From NCBI GenBank assembly GCA_036785705.1, contig JAWUZG010000001.1, positions 2,914,001-2,978,000 on the forward strand: DNA of 64,000 nucleotides, in the 5' to 3' direction. The notes under the pieces are model-generated. The model saw only the letters and a program-made list of their open reading frames with translations, made no database searches and was not told the DNA's origin. Made by a program: the position numbers and the translations under genes. The stretch comes from Acanthornis magna (taxonomy: Eukaryota; Chordata; Aves; Passeriformes; Acanthizidae). Positions within the stretch are counted from its first letter, which is position 1, and the number at the start of each line of letters is the position of its first letter. Shown piece by piece: positions 14,301 through 27,065 of this stretch.

Positions 14301-16266
14301 GTAGTTGTTTATTTTCTTGTGAGCTTCAAAAGAAAAGCGCAACTGGCACAGCAAAATATCTTAGTTGCAATAACAAAGAAAAAAATAAGGGACTAAATAA
14401 AATCTTACACTATAATGAGAGTTTACTTTAAAAACTCTGATTTGTTGTTGACGACTACTTCTCTGCCAGTGCTACTGACCTTTTGTATAGCAGGTCTCTC
14501 TTTGGATGTAAAAGTGTAACTGGTGGTAACCCAAGACACAAAGGAAAACAAATCCTTTGAAGATGCTAGAAAACACATTGCAATGGAATTTAGAGATTTC
14601 AGCAAGTGAGAAATTAAGACAAGTTGGCCTGTTCTGCAGTGCATACAATGCGTTCCACCCGGCACACGTGTGTTTTTTTCCATTAAAAATTGCTCAGTGT
14701 TCTGCCTTCAAATCCAGTTTCTTTCCTTTAATCTACATATCATGGTTGCATGTCTGGTGGGACCTGGTTCTGCCACCATTTGACCCTGGCAGGAGGGTGT
14801 AAGTCTTGCCCATCTGAAGATGAAGCCAGATTCAAGCTTTACTCATTATCCTGTCTTCCACAAAGCTGGCAGAAGTACTTGTGCTCCTACACAGAATCAA
14901 CTACCACTAATATTAGGTTTTAGAGGTTTTTCCCCTCCCCCAAAAAGCACCAGAGTGAGTTATAAGTATGTTGAAAACTCACAGGGGAAAATCACTTTCT
15001 AACTATTGACATTTTAGTAGCTATCTAATGAGGCACTTAGATTTTTCTCATTTGTTATATTGAGGAGCAGTTAGAAAAGATTCTGAAAAAGGGAAACTTC
15101 TGGATTTTTTTTAAGCTTCCTTGTAATACAACTTAGGAAAAAACTCTTCTATTGATTTTGTTGTTGTCCAGGAATCTGATCAGAGCTGAGGTCTGCTCTG
15201 CAGAAAGACTGCGCAATTTTTTGACTCACTTTTCTGCCCCCTAAAACCTGTCTGGACAAAGATGATTTCTCCCTGGAGAACTGGGAAGCGTTTTCCTGAA
15301 AACATTCACGTTGTCCTTTACTAAACAAGCAGAATTTAGAAGGGGTAGGAGGAACAAAGGTGTTTTGAGGAGAGGAGGGGGAAAAGAGCAAAAAACCTCT
15401 GTCCCCAGTCCCACTCCCCTGCTGTATTTTTCATTGAAATGGCAAAGTCAGCTTTTCTCCTGTCCTGCATGCAGATGTTTGGTTGAGGTACAGTTTCATA
15501 AAATTATACTTCCCAGTAATATTTGAGAGTTTCCCCACAATTCCTGAAGTTTTCCTCTCCCACATTCTTTAACCTCAAGCCTTTGGAGGGGTAAAGATTT
15601 TCTTCTTTGCTTGTATGTTTAAGAATTCACCTTCCTCTGCTGCTGAACCAAGCCTGATCATGATTTTCAGTTTCATCATTTAATCTGTAGCTCCTCTAAC
15701 ACTCCTCTAACACCAGAACCTTGTTTCCTAAGACAGAGGAGGAGGAGAGGGAGGATTGACACTACCTGAAAGAGTTACACAGGCAGGAAAGGGACTAAAA
15801 TTCCCAAAGCCAAATAGTGGGATGAGAAGAGATAGGACCAACCTCTAGCACCTCTTGGTTGTCCAGCCAGAGGCAATACTGCCTCATGAATAGGCAGTGA
15901 ATATCTTAGCACATTTTATCCACCTGCAAAATTTTCTGTGTGCTTCTCCTGGGTAGGATTGCCCCACTCCTGCCCTACTCCTGGCTTCTGCCAAAATGAA
16001 TCCTCAAGTACAGGAATAGACGAGCTTTCCCCTTCCCCTGGCAGGGTGGAAGCCCACCCTGGCCAAATGAAGAGCTTGACTCTCAGAAATAAAGCAGGAC
16101 GAGCTGCATTTCCCTCTGTTCTGCAGAAATCCGCTTTGTCACTTCTTTGACCTCCAGTTCACCAAAACCTCTCCATCTGTGGGAAGGAAAAAAGTTGGCT
16201 CCAGCCCTTCACAGATGACTGGCAGCTTCTTCAGCTTTTCCAGGCTTGGTTAACACAGAAGCAGAT

Positions 16267-16444
16267 CGAGACCACACCGTGCTGTCACCCGAAGAGCTCA
16301 CGGCCGTGGCCCCAGCGGTATCACGTTAAACTCATCGTGTCTCAAGATGTGGTGGATCAACCACCCCGATCTGAGCACGAACGACACCCGAGAGCTCCGG
16401 AGGCCGCGCTGGTGCGTGCGCTATTCGCGTTTCCACTGAGGTCG
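16267..16444 (+). promoter_or_regulatory. CpG islet, candidate alternative promoter/first exon
   Basis: About 20 CpG dinucleotides fall within 178 bp, while the surrounding intron has very few. An NRF1-like GTGCGTGCGC lies at 16412-16421. Inside is an ATG at 16347 with an open 30-codon frame ending at 16439, and a plausible donor (CTG then GTGCGT) after 16411. The islet is well below the usual CpG-island length. Promoter or enhancer function is inference; CpG enrichment is seen directly. Confidence 0.45.
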
Positions 16445-19042
16445 GCATCTTTCTAACAGCCCACTGCAGCTGCATTTGCGCATTATGAAATCGCAGCTTC
16501 AAAGTGCCTGGTGAAGCAGATCAGGGAAGGAGAAGGGAACAGGAGTCACACCATGCAGGAGTGTGTCTGCGTGTGTCAGCAAAGTGCCTTTTCAGCCTGG
16601 GAGCTGAGCGCAAAAATTTCGAGAGGAATCAGGAAATTAAATTTTGGATCCACATCTTTTCTCTTCGTTAGGAATTCATCCTTTCACATAGATGCAACTT
16701 GCCGTTGTGTGTCTTGCATCATCTAGATACACAATTTCATTTTAATTTTTTAATATTGTCTTTCCCTGTTGTTGGGAATTTTTTTTCGTTCTTTTTCTGG
16801 ACAGGTTATACATATGCTAATAGAAATATGCCTATTATTTGAAGCATAGTTCTGCTTGTCAATGAAGCTTCATTAACACCGTTATCACTGCCTGACATTT
16901 ATCTTATAATTTTCCAGAGTTGACTGTTACATCTCCATGGAAACCCAAATTGCAATTGAAACAAGTGAGATAATAAAGGCATCCACAGAGGATTGACAGT
17001 ATGCAAGCCCACAGTGTTTGCAGGCTACATTTGTTTATAGTTCCTTAGATAAATCCCTTGCAGTGGAGATTTTTATTACCTGTCTCCTATCTTTCTATGA
17101 CTACTGCTTATTGCAAGGTTTAGAGCAACGCTTTTTTTTTTTTATTTTGCTTTTTAATTAGAGCAATAAATTTTATTGGACTCAGCAAGGGAGGCATTGA
17201 AGACGTGAATTCTAAAGTGATTTCTCTAGGATGAAATATGAAGTTTTTTATGTATGAATTTGGCACCATATAGACTAAGGCATTCTTATGTTAATTTGCT
17301 GGGGTGGTTTTTAAGGAGCCAAAACTTAGGATCATGGACTGTTTTGATTTGCTGACTCTTTCAGTATGCAAGAAGGATCTTTTTTTCTGTACCTAAGGAC
17401 TTGAGCTCTCTTAAGTTCGTGACTCTAAATCAATTTAGATGGTGCCTCAAAGCAAAGAGTCATGAAACTGGAGTGGGTCCAGAGTGAATTAATCTGAAAT
17501 TAATTTGATTTTGAAAGGCTCCATCTGGCTGTGTTTGGAAAAGGCATTTAGACAGATATATAAACAAATGATCATCTGTATTCTATATGCCAGATGTGGT
17601 GTCAAAAAAATGAAGAAATGGTTTTAAAAAAAGAATCAGCTAAGGGGGATTTTGCTATAATGATGCTCAACTTGTTGAAATCACAATTGCATCACACTTT
17701 GGACAATAATCATTCCTTATATTCAGATTTGAAAAGGGGAGAGCATGGCTGAGCTTGATAGGATTTTTTTGTTTTAAGTAAGAAAATTGAATGTCACAGT
17801 GTGCTCTAATGGTCTATTTGAGACCTAACCAAAACTGGCTAAATAAAATTGGCTGTGCCCTTAACATGAGCAGGGCTGTGATCTTTCATTCCCTTTTTAA
17901 GGAAGCTATTTAGGTAAGGCAGCCGTGTCAGGCACGAGCCATTGCCCTCCTTCTCTTTGGACGTGGCTTTGGGGCCCATGAAAATCATTCCCTGCACTTT
18001 GTGGAGCTCAGCTGGGACCAGGCCTGAGCATGGGTGCCGGTCTTGAAAATCGATTTTAGCACACAGAAATGGCTGCATTTCAAAACAAATGTTTGGAGAA
18101 CATTTCCCATGTTCTCCTTCTCAACTCCAGGACAGAGTTTGCCATAAACGAGATAAGACCTTACAAACCTCATAAAAACTTGCAGGCAGCTGCCAGCCTG
18201 GCTACAGAACTTGCTGAAATAGTCACGTCAGTAGCTATCAAGTAAAAGAAAAAAAGTTTTGAAGCCTTCATTGCTGTCTTTGTAATTTTGGGGCAGGGGG
18301 GGCAAAGGAAGAAGGGAATTGAGTAACAGCTTTGTAAATTTGCAGCAATAAGTGTTTGGAATGGGGAGAGAGAGACTGAGGTTGCTGACAAGAAAACAGA
18401 TGGTCCTATGTGTCCTGAATTTCAAAAGCCTGGTACTATTCTAATTCACTTGTTGACATGTCACAAATGCATAAGCATTTGGGTGTAATCAAATACCGTT
18501 GTGCTTTCTAAAAAAATAATACCGATAAATGTTTCCTGCTACACAGAAAGAAATGTGCCTCTTTGCAAATGCATGTAATCAGCAAGGCAAGGCATTAATA
18601 ATCCACACCATTAATACTGAGCAGTCAGCTACTCCAGGCTCAACTCCATGTGAAAAAGTGTATCAATCCATGCTCCAAAACTATAATGTAATTGTTCAGG
18701 TGCATAAGCTTGCTCTCATGTTACTGTCCAGCTTACAATGATGCAGAGAGAAAAAAAACCCTTTTCAATTAGAGTCCCTTTTAGACATGGCACAGATATT
18801 AATGCCCCAAAGAGATTACAAGTGAAAAAGTTGTTGGGGAGCCAAACAAGAATGAAACAGTAAGTTGCAGTAGTTGCCATAACAGACAATTAGTTTAGAC
18901 TCAGAAAAATTATAAATTAGAAGCCTTTGTAAATGGCAAACACTCCAGGTCAAAACCAGATGTGCAGATGCCCATCTGGGAGTTGTCAACAGAAAAGAGA
19001 TATTTAGAAGTTATGACTTAGGTATTTCTTGGACTTTTCATG

Positions 19043-19310
19043 GGGCATATAGTGATAGAACAAAGGGAAATGGCCTTAAACTGAAACAGGGCAGGTTTAG
19101 ATTAGATATAAGGGATGAATTCTTTATTGTGAGGGATTTGAGGCCCTGGCACAGGTTGCTCAGAGAAGCTGTGTCTGCCCCATCCCTGAAGGTGTTCAAG
19201 ACAAGGCAGGATGGGGCTTGGAGCAACCTGGAATAGTGGAAGGTGGCAGGGGAGTTGGAATAGATGGTTTTTAAGGTCCCTTCCAACCCAAACCATCCTG
19301 TGATTCTCTG
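19043..19310 (+). mobile_element. CR1 LINE fragment, 3' end, sense
   Basis: The fragment matches the 3' part of avian CR1: a GGCACAGGTTGCTCAGAGAA-type segment, then CCCCATCCCTGAAGGTGTTC, then GGTCCCTTCCAACCCAAACC at the end with a degenerate TGATTCT tail. It is 5'-truncated, as is usual for CR1, and has no coding capacity. Confidence 0.93.
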
Positions 19311-22300
19311 TCTTAACTCTCCTGGGACTTTTCTTAGAAATGCACCTACCTTACACCTGATGAAGACAGTCCCAATCTTATTTAAGTGTCTAATGGACGG
19401 AACAAATTCTGCCCAAAAGCAGAAATGAATTACTGGGTGGTTGCCTAAGCTGAGCTTTATCTTGCAGAACATTACTGTTTAGCAGACCTTGTCAAACCTT
19501 GAACTACTTATATCCCAAAGCCTACAGCAGCCTGGAAGAGCAAGGGTTGGGGGTTACACAGCCTCTTAGTTTATATCTTTAAGCACTTATTTTAGTCATT
19601 CCTATCATGTCTCCCAGAAATCTGTGATTCTCGTCCACACTGGAACAAAAAGGGAAGCAAATTCAAAGCAGTTGGGGTGGGGTGACTTTGACTTTCTTCA
19701 GCCATTGAAGGGCAAGTGTGTCTCACTGTTGAGCTTCTGCTAGTTTCAGTTTAGGAAAATCTATAGGCTGCTGGAGGCAATCCTCAAAGATACTGAAAAT
19801 CGGCCATTATAAGTTTTATCAGCATAAACAAAAAGATGCTGCCCAGTTCAGACGTGTACAGATGGTGTGTTTAATTGTTTGCTTCTGCTGTTAGATGAAC
19901 TAGCAGTGATATTTAATTGGTTTCCAAAATAGAAGACTCTAAAAAAAACCCAACCTCTTCCCCTCCCTGTTTGCTTTCACTTCTGCGTTCATTCACTCTT
20001 GTTTACATGTATTTTAACTTGTATGAGTTGCTCCACTCACAGCACATGCGCATCAAGCACTACTGCATGTTCTAAAAAATAATTTGCTTGATAAAAATAA
20101 AAAATAGATTCATACAGCATCAGTAAGAGTTGAGATATTCTGAGACATGTAGGATTTTTTTTTTTAAAGATGAATTTGAATGTAAGGGGTTTTTTGAAGG
20201 TATGATATAGCAGATGTACAAAGCTTTGCTTGACTCTATGGTTCTAGGAAGCATTACCAACAGCACAACATTAGAATAACATCTTCTGGTAGGTTTAAAC
20301 ATGTATACAAGGGGTATTCAGGGTTAAGTTGAAACCCCTGCCTTAAATCAAACTGGTTTGTAATAGAGGTGGTGCAGGAACACAGAAGCTGAACACCTGA
20401 AGAGCCACCAGCCTCTGGAGGTGAATATTTAACTTTAGTGAGCAGAATTCTGAGGGCTAATTTTAGGAAGCTGAGAAGCCTTAAAGCACAAAGGAGTGTA
20501 TGTGCTCCAATGTGCACCTCCAGCTGAAAAGGGAACTGCATTTTAATATAGCTCTTACTATGATTTCCTTTTGTATCCTTGATTTCTTTCTGTGATACTG
20601 GTGAGGAATCTGCATCTATACCTCTAAGAAATAACATGTTTTATCTCAGGTAGGATCAGCTCTCTTCTGATGTTTCTCTAGTCTGTATTTTGTTCAGTAC
20701 TTTTTCCAATTCATATTGCCCTTAGTATCATGCAGTCTGATGTATCTGCTTGAAAGGCAACTTCCCTCTGCTGCTCCTTCTCCCACCCCAAATTTATTAC
20801 CCACCAGAACTTTTTCAAGGTAGGAATTCTCTTTCCCCCCCATATTTTCAATTTTTTTTTCCTCTGGGATAAAATGATACCTCCTTACCTTACCTAATAT
20901 TTACATTTGAGGCATTAAAGTGATCACATGTACTAAATTTGGAATTAATCAGAAAACAAATATTCCTTATATTAATAGTGGTTTGCTATGGTTTGTATGA
21001 TCTACTACATGGAGAGAGTTAGCAAAGCTGAGCTACAAGAAATCACTAATTTCACCAGAAAAATTACTGTGAATTTTAAATTATCAGAGTAGTAAAGAGT
21101 AACTCATTGTCTTATGAAAAATTACACTTTTAGAAATCATTTCTGCCAATGTGGAGGCAACACAAGAAAAAAACATCTTTGCATTTACCACCGAGTGCTT
21201 ACACAAGCACTTGAGTATTATTAGCTATCGAGAAGAATAAAACCTGAGCATTGTATGCCCAGTATTAAAAGCCATCAGTATTTTCATGTAGTTCATGTGT
21301 GTGTGAGTGCAAGTGCGGTTGCTCTCTGCTGGGTGGATGAAGAATTGCTCATCTCTTTGTTAAAGTCTTTATGGGGCTGTAAGATGGATTGCAAGACTTA
21401 CAGCTGCTCAGTTGTTAGTCCTGCTGATGGGTGCAGGGAAGCCTGGAGATAATTATTTTGTAGACTTTACTGCCTACATAGGACTGAACATCCTGCCATG
21501 TGAGTTTTTTTCATTGGGCATGATGTCAGGGTCATTTAGCAATTGCTGTTTAGGATATGTGTTACTTAATAATAATTATAAGTGTTATTAGAGTCTAATA
21601 GTTCTGCCAAAAACTGTACAACACGCTACAGCAGAGGCAGTTAATGATTTTTGAAACATCGTCTTTCCTCTGAGCTGCTTTTGAGCAAGTGTGCTGCGAA
21701 AATGCTGATGGGCCAGAAAGCATCTGGAGATGACTTTTTTCCCCCAAAACACAGAGACCTGGTCATTTACGGCTTAAAAATGTTGCACAGCTTCTTTTTC
21801 TGTTTGTCAGAGGTTCTGGCCCTTGTTTTGCTGGCCAAAATCCAATGAAGGTAATTACCTTCTGTGTCTATAAATTGCAACCCCCTGCAGTTTTCAATTG
21901 GGTACGGTATTGTTCTACCCTTCCTGGCTGAAATTGTTGTGCGATAATGCTCCATGTCATTAAACAGCTGCCGTCTGTCACCTTACGATGAAGTCATTCC
22001 TCTCTAAACAATGAGTTTATAAAGCCCTTTTGGGTCCTTCCAGATAAAATTTGCTCGTAAACCAGCAATTATGATCTTTGGAGTACAGTAAGGTGATGCT
22101 TGGTTGTCTCTCTTGACAGCAGTCAGAAGCCTTCAAACGGGTGTTGTCCCTTTTGTCAGCTTGTGTGATATCCTGGCAGGGATGCCACAGCTCGGATGTA
22201 AATGCTTTATTACTGTAAAACCTTGGTGCCTGCAAATGCCTGTGTGCTGGGTTGGATTTGGTTGTCATTACGCTTGGAACTCGTTTGTTATTATGTTCTT

Positions 22301-25300
22301 GTTCTGTTGGCTCTTAGAGGGAATTCGAGTGTCTTATACCACAGAACATGAAAAAGGCAAATCCCCGGCAAAATGGTAAAACCACAACAACAGGGTGAGG
22401 GTTGCAACATGAATTAACCAAAAAAGAACAGTATGAAGGTTCTGGGTAGGGTTAAAAATAGACTGGAAAAACAGGTCTCATGTAAATCCGTTTGGTCCCC
22501 GTTAACAGCTGTTTTTCAGCACCTGACTTGACACTGGGGTCATTAATGGAAATGAACGTGGATTAATGCCAAAGCTCTTAACAGTGATGAATTTAAGAGA
22601 GCCTGTTTTGATTCAGAGGTTGTTTCTGAAGGCTACCTCTCTGTCCTGAGTGGCCAGTTCACTTTTAGCAGTCTTGCAGTAATTAAAGATGTGAATGGGA
22701 GAGACATAGAAGGCATCTACTAGGTTTTTCCGGTGCTCCTGCTGAAGCAGCAGGGATATTAAAACAATCTCTAGCTCCTCAAGAGTGGCCCTGTCAACTT
22801 GCTGAAATGATGGAATGGTAGTTAGGTTATTAGAAGAAAAATTGGCACAAATTGAGAGAGAGGATGCTCTGGCAGCAACCACAAGCAGCCAGCGACTCAG
22901 TGTCTTAATCTCTGCCCTCAGGCTGCTCTCTGTGATACAGATGACACCTTGTCAGTGAGGATGATGTGCTGGGTCACCCCTGAGTCCAATGGGCTAAATT
23001 GGCCATGGAGGGAAGGATCGCTAGCAAGCCATATAATCTAATTTTTTCTTTTCTCTTATGTCATCATTTGGGTACTGACAGTAATTACCCAGGGATCCCA
23101 TTCTCATTAGTGTCCCCTAGACACAACTATCTCTGTACACTTTTGCTTTCAAGAAATAGTCCTAAGCTTTCACAAGGATTGCTTTGCTTCCTTCTGGAAA
23201 GTTTTACGTGTAATTTCTCTTTTGCCTTATTACTTCCTGGGTACAGGAGAAGGGGCGGGTGGGGGAAGGAAGAAGCCACTTCCTCTGAAAGCCACTAATT
23301 TCTAAAGAGAAATTAGTAAAAACCCTACAGCTGTTAGCAGGCAAGAGGTCTTAGTGCAGAGCAGTAATGTCTGTTGGGTGACGATGAAGGCTGGGAGAAG
23401 ATAAGGGAATTCATCTTTGGCAGAGCTCATTTGCAAGGGATTGAGAATATTTGGCTGGATTTTGTGTTGCCCCAAGAAGCTCTGTGACAACTGAACCATC
23501 AGGCAGGTGTGTGTATTGTTTTGTTCCTCAGTGGAGCCTTCAAGTACACTGCAGGGATCAGATCCATAGAACTTCTAAAATAGGTGTTTTTTTCCCATTA
23601 TTATCTCTCTGCTGTTTTATTCACTTGCTCATTTTGTCTGCATTGGCTCTGGTCCTACACTGGCTGCCAAAGCTGGGTGAGGATGTTGCTGCAAGTGTCA
23701 CTGCTGCAACAGTGCTCATGAGCTCCTCAAAATCCCAACAGTGAGACTTGGATTCCCTCTCTGAGGTGCCTGAGAGCCTTAGTTTGTGCTGAAGTCAAAG
23801 AAAATGCAATTTAGGAAGGAGCCCAGCTGTGTTTGTAGAAATGAGTGCCCTCTCCATGGCCTGAACTTGTCTGTCAAACCCCCAAAATGTTGGCAGCTCA
23901 GTCAAGTCCCTACCTTGTGGTAGAAAAGTATTATAAAGAAAAGCCTAAATTATGCTTGATTTTTCACTAACTCTGCAGGAGTTAGTGGATTGATGGAGCT
24001 GTCAATGGATGGTGGAATTTAGTCTGGAGAAGTTTTAATGACTTACTCAAGTTAATGCAGGCAGTGAGTGACAAACCCTGTCCCCTGGAGCTTTGCATCA
24101 TAGTTTGTGGTGCCTGTGCCTTGAGTCAGAGCCTTTAACCTTCTTTAGCCAATAAAGCATTTAAAGAATATGATCAATGTAATTCAACTTTGGTCCCAAC
24201 AAAATAAAGGGCTTAAACATTGTGTGAAATTAGAAGAAATCTTGGCCTGTACATAAACTTTTAGCTCAAAACAATAACTTGATGCTAATGGGGCCATTAA
24301 CCTGAGAAAGCAGGTATTAGTGTTTGGGTTTGTGGTTTCCTAAAAAATTGGCTGATTAGCAATGGAAATTGTGGGGCTCTTGGTGGTAAAGGTGGTTTTG
24401 GTAAAGGAAAAAGCAAAGGAATAAACTTGTTGTTCTTTATTAAACATGATCCTAGCTGTAATTTTGGGCTAAAGTAGCAATTGTGTATGGATTTCTTAAA
24501 GAGGGGATCCAACAGAGAGAATAGATGAAAGGCATAATTTAAAACTGAGCTCAATACATTTTCTCAATGCAAACAACACAGAGAATAAATGAAGTGAAAA
24601 GTCAAGCCAATTTCTGAAAGAAAATAGTTGACCAAGCCCAGGGCAGAGCTGGGAGCTTAACTAAACTTCTACCTTTTCTTTCAAAATAATGTGTGAACGT
24701 TTTCCCCAGTTATTTTAAGCTATGGGTCAGGGATTTTTCAACCTCTCTGCTAGGGAGGTTGTTTGACAGATTGGGTTTTACGTAAAGGAATAGGAATTGA
24801 AAAGAAATAATGGAGTGATTTTTGAGAGGTCTAAGTGTCATGTAGGTGCCTACTGCTCCATGAAAGTCTTGAAAGTTGTTCCCATGGAGTATCACTCAAG
24901 TGAGTCAGTCATGCTTTTTCTGTTTCTTGGCAATTTTAGGGGGGTGATTGTTTGGATGGTTGGCTTGGTTTGGCTTAAGGGTTTGTCTTTGTATGGAAAT
25001 GCAGTTTCTAAGGCCTGGAGAAGTCACGATTTCTCCAGGTGTGCTTGTGACCTGTTGAACTTACTCAAAATGAAGAGCATTTGTAAAGGCAAAATATTGG
25101 TACATGAAATGTGATATAAAAGTTTTGGACCCAATCTTTGAGTCTCTTTCTCGGGCAAGATTCCCACTAGAAGAGATAGGAATTTTAGCTATTTATGAGT
25201 GTGATAAATGCTGTATTTTGCTGATCCATGTTGAAAGGACTTCACAAGGGATGATCAGGCTTCTTGGTGGTGGTGTAAAATGCACCTTTAATATAACTTT

Positions 25301-26442
25301 CTCTTTCCTGCCTGTAAGCAGGGAAAGTGCTAAAGTTAATGCAGGCATATTAATATGTTTAGGTGAATTATGCTTTCAAGGAGATGAAATACATGAAACT
25401 AAATAATTTGTCTTCACACAGGTTGTAGCTGTGAGACAGGGGAATTTCACAGGGTTGTTTTGTTCTTGCCACTCCTAGATTTTTTTTTTTTCACATGTAA
25501 AATATGATTTTCATCTGGTTGTGCAGATTCTAAACTCTTCCAAGTCCTCCGGTGGGCATTCACTCCTGAGCAATCATCAAATGGAGAAATTCTAATTAAA
25601 GCCAAGTTTTTTAAGGTGGCAGGTGGCTCCGAAATGCCTGAATTCTGCCATGATCAGCTTCTGACATTGCTGCACACAGGCCATTTGCCCCCTCTCCCTG
25701 GTGGAAAGATGGGGGGATGCTTGAAAAGTCATGCATCATTAGTGTTCTTTCTTGAAACTGAACCATCCAAAAATTATCAGCACTTATGGAATTTCTAGCC
25801 AAGAAATTAGTTGAAACTACTGCCCTTAATTATCAGTAATGCAGCGTGGGGAAGGAGGGGTGTATTTTTACTTTTGTTCAGTATTTAAAATTATTTCTTT
25901 TCTAAATAAGAGTATGAATCTTCCTAAACCATGATCTATCATTTGTCTCCCAGATCAGATTATTTTTTGTTCCATAGTCCTTTTCCCCTGCAAAAGTGTG
26001 GTTGTTTTGAACTTGGATGCAGGATGTACATCTGGAGATCAGATAGGCTAAGAATTTACAGGGGGTGAAAATGTTCAAAAATTTGATCTCCTTTTGCAGG
26101 GGAAAAGAACTTTTTGAAGCAGTATTTTAATTTCCACAACAAAGTAGGCAATTTTGCCACCGCCGTCTCTTTTTGAATTGTGCTTTTTTTTATGGCAGCA
26201 ATAAACAATGTGCTTTAAACTGAGTCTCTCCAGGCTGCTTTTCCTTTTTAAAGAGCGTAGGCAACTAATCGGCAGCAACCAGCCACATAGCTGGAGTGTT
26301 TTCCATTCTAGGCAATATCATACTAATTTGATGCACACATGGATGCTTCACACAATCTGCAGATTCATCGCTGGCATCTTGCATTAGTCATCTGACAGAT
26401 TGCCAAGTGTTTCATACTCCTTTCATGTGACTTTATTACAAA

Positions 26443-26466
26443 ACACACACACACACAGACACACGC
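26443..26466 (+). repeat. (CA)n microsatellite upstream of the CELF2 exon
   Basis: A short, interrupted ACACAC array (about 24 nt, with G interruptions) lies 361 nt before the exon acceptor. CA repeats in pre-mRNA are known hnRNP L ligands. Confidence 0.9.
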
Positions 26467-26793
26467 ACTGCCTTGTTTCTGCCAGTAGCCAGTTTAGTGA
26501 GAATTCACTGCAGTTCTGTTTACAACAGCCATGGAGAGAAAGCTGCACTTATTTGCCACTCTCCTCTGCTTTAAAACGCAGAAGTCCCGCGTTGTGTTGT
26601 GCCGCTCTCATCTTATATAATGACATTAAGCAGCAGCCTGCAGAGAAAACCAGACTCAATGAAAAATGTGATACCATTGTTTTTTGTTCGTAATACTTAT
26701 GCTATTAATTAAATACCGATGGGGTTTTTTTTCTGCTTTGTGCCAATTGACATCATCTTCTGCATCTAGTGCACATGAAAACTGCGTAGCCTC

Positions 26794-26826
26794 CTAACTT
26801 GCCTTCTCTTTTTAATCTCTTTCTAG
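26794..26826 (+). other. CELF2: 3' splice site of the first CELF2 exon in the window
   Basis: A branch-point-like CTAAC lies at 26794-26798, with its A at 26797, 30 nt before the exon. A pyrimidine-rich tract and TTTCTAG, ending at 26826, follow. In the exon frame the intron has a stop (TAA at 26813), so coding cannot simply extend upstream. Confidence 0.9.
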
Positions 26827-27023
26827 TAACGGCACAGCTAACAAGATGAATGGAGCTTTGGATCATTCAGACCAACCAGACCCAGATGCCATTAAGATGT
26901 TTGTTGGACAGATTCCCCGTTCGTGGTCAGAAAAAGAGTTAAAAGAACTTTTTGAGCCTTATGGAGCTGTCTACCAGATTAATGTTCTCCGAGACAGAAG
27001 TCAGAACCCTCCCCAAAGTAAAG
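26827..27023 (+). CDS. CELF2: CELF2 coding exon: N-terminus and first half of RRM1
   Basis: CELF2 binds U/G-rich RNA and controls alternative splicing, mRNA decay and translation in nucleus and cytoplasm. The exon enters with the last base of a split Ser codon, reads N-G-T-A-N-K, then an internal Met at 26846 that starts the shorter isoforms (A at -3, acceptable Kozak). From this Met: acidic linker 4-14, RNP2 strand K-M-F-V-G-Q-I (17-23) with RNA-stacking Phe19, helix 1 (28-40) and strand 2 (42-50). The exon leaves one base into a Gly codon after Q-S-K. At 197 bp it holds 65 whole codons plus 1+1 split bases. Residues such as Ala4, Ser8, Pro13, Ile23, Ser26, Pro38 and Gln44 fit CELF2 rather than CELF1 (Thr, Pro, Leu, Val, Thr, Gln, Glu there, from family knowledge). 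The acceptor has a clear pyrimidine tract; the donor GTACAG is weak. The upstream coding exon is not in the window. Confidence 0.97.
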
Positions 27024-27065
27024 GTACAGTAGTTGTGCTCTCTTTGCTTTCAGTTTGTTTGTTTT
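27024..27065 (+). other. CELF2: Weak 5' splice site with downstream U-rich/UGUU tract
   Basis: The exon ends AAAG and the intron begins GTACAG. Positions +4 and +5 (C, A) depart from the GTRAGT consensus. At 27054-27065, 30-41 nt into the intron, lies TTTGTTTGTTTT, a U-rich stretch of the kind bound by TIA1-type and CELF-type proteins. The donor is certain from the reading frame; the helper role of the tract is inference. Confidence 0.8.

Larger units (their letters stand above)
1..26826 (+). other. CELF2: CELF2 upstream intron / alternative-promoter interval (partial)
   Basis: No exon could be recognised here. I looked for the known N-terminal exon ending in ...R-N-E-E-L-L-L-S and did not see it, so it probably lies upstream of the window. 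Contents: AT-rich unique intronic DNA at 1-2812; a polypyrimidine satellite at 2813-3066; unique sequence with scattered homeodomain-like ATTA motifs at 3067-16266, with poly(A) at 11288-11313; a CpG islet at 16267-16444; a CR1 fragment at 19043-19310; a short perfect hairpin at 23294-23317; and a CA repeat at 26443-26466. All open frames here are short and without recognisable domains. Confidence 0.85.
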
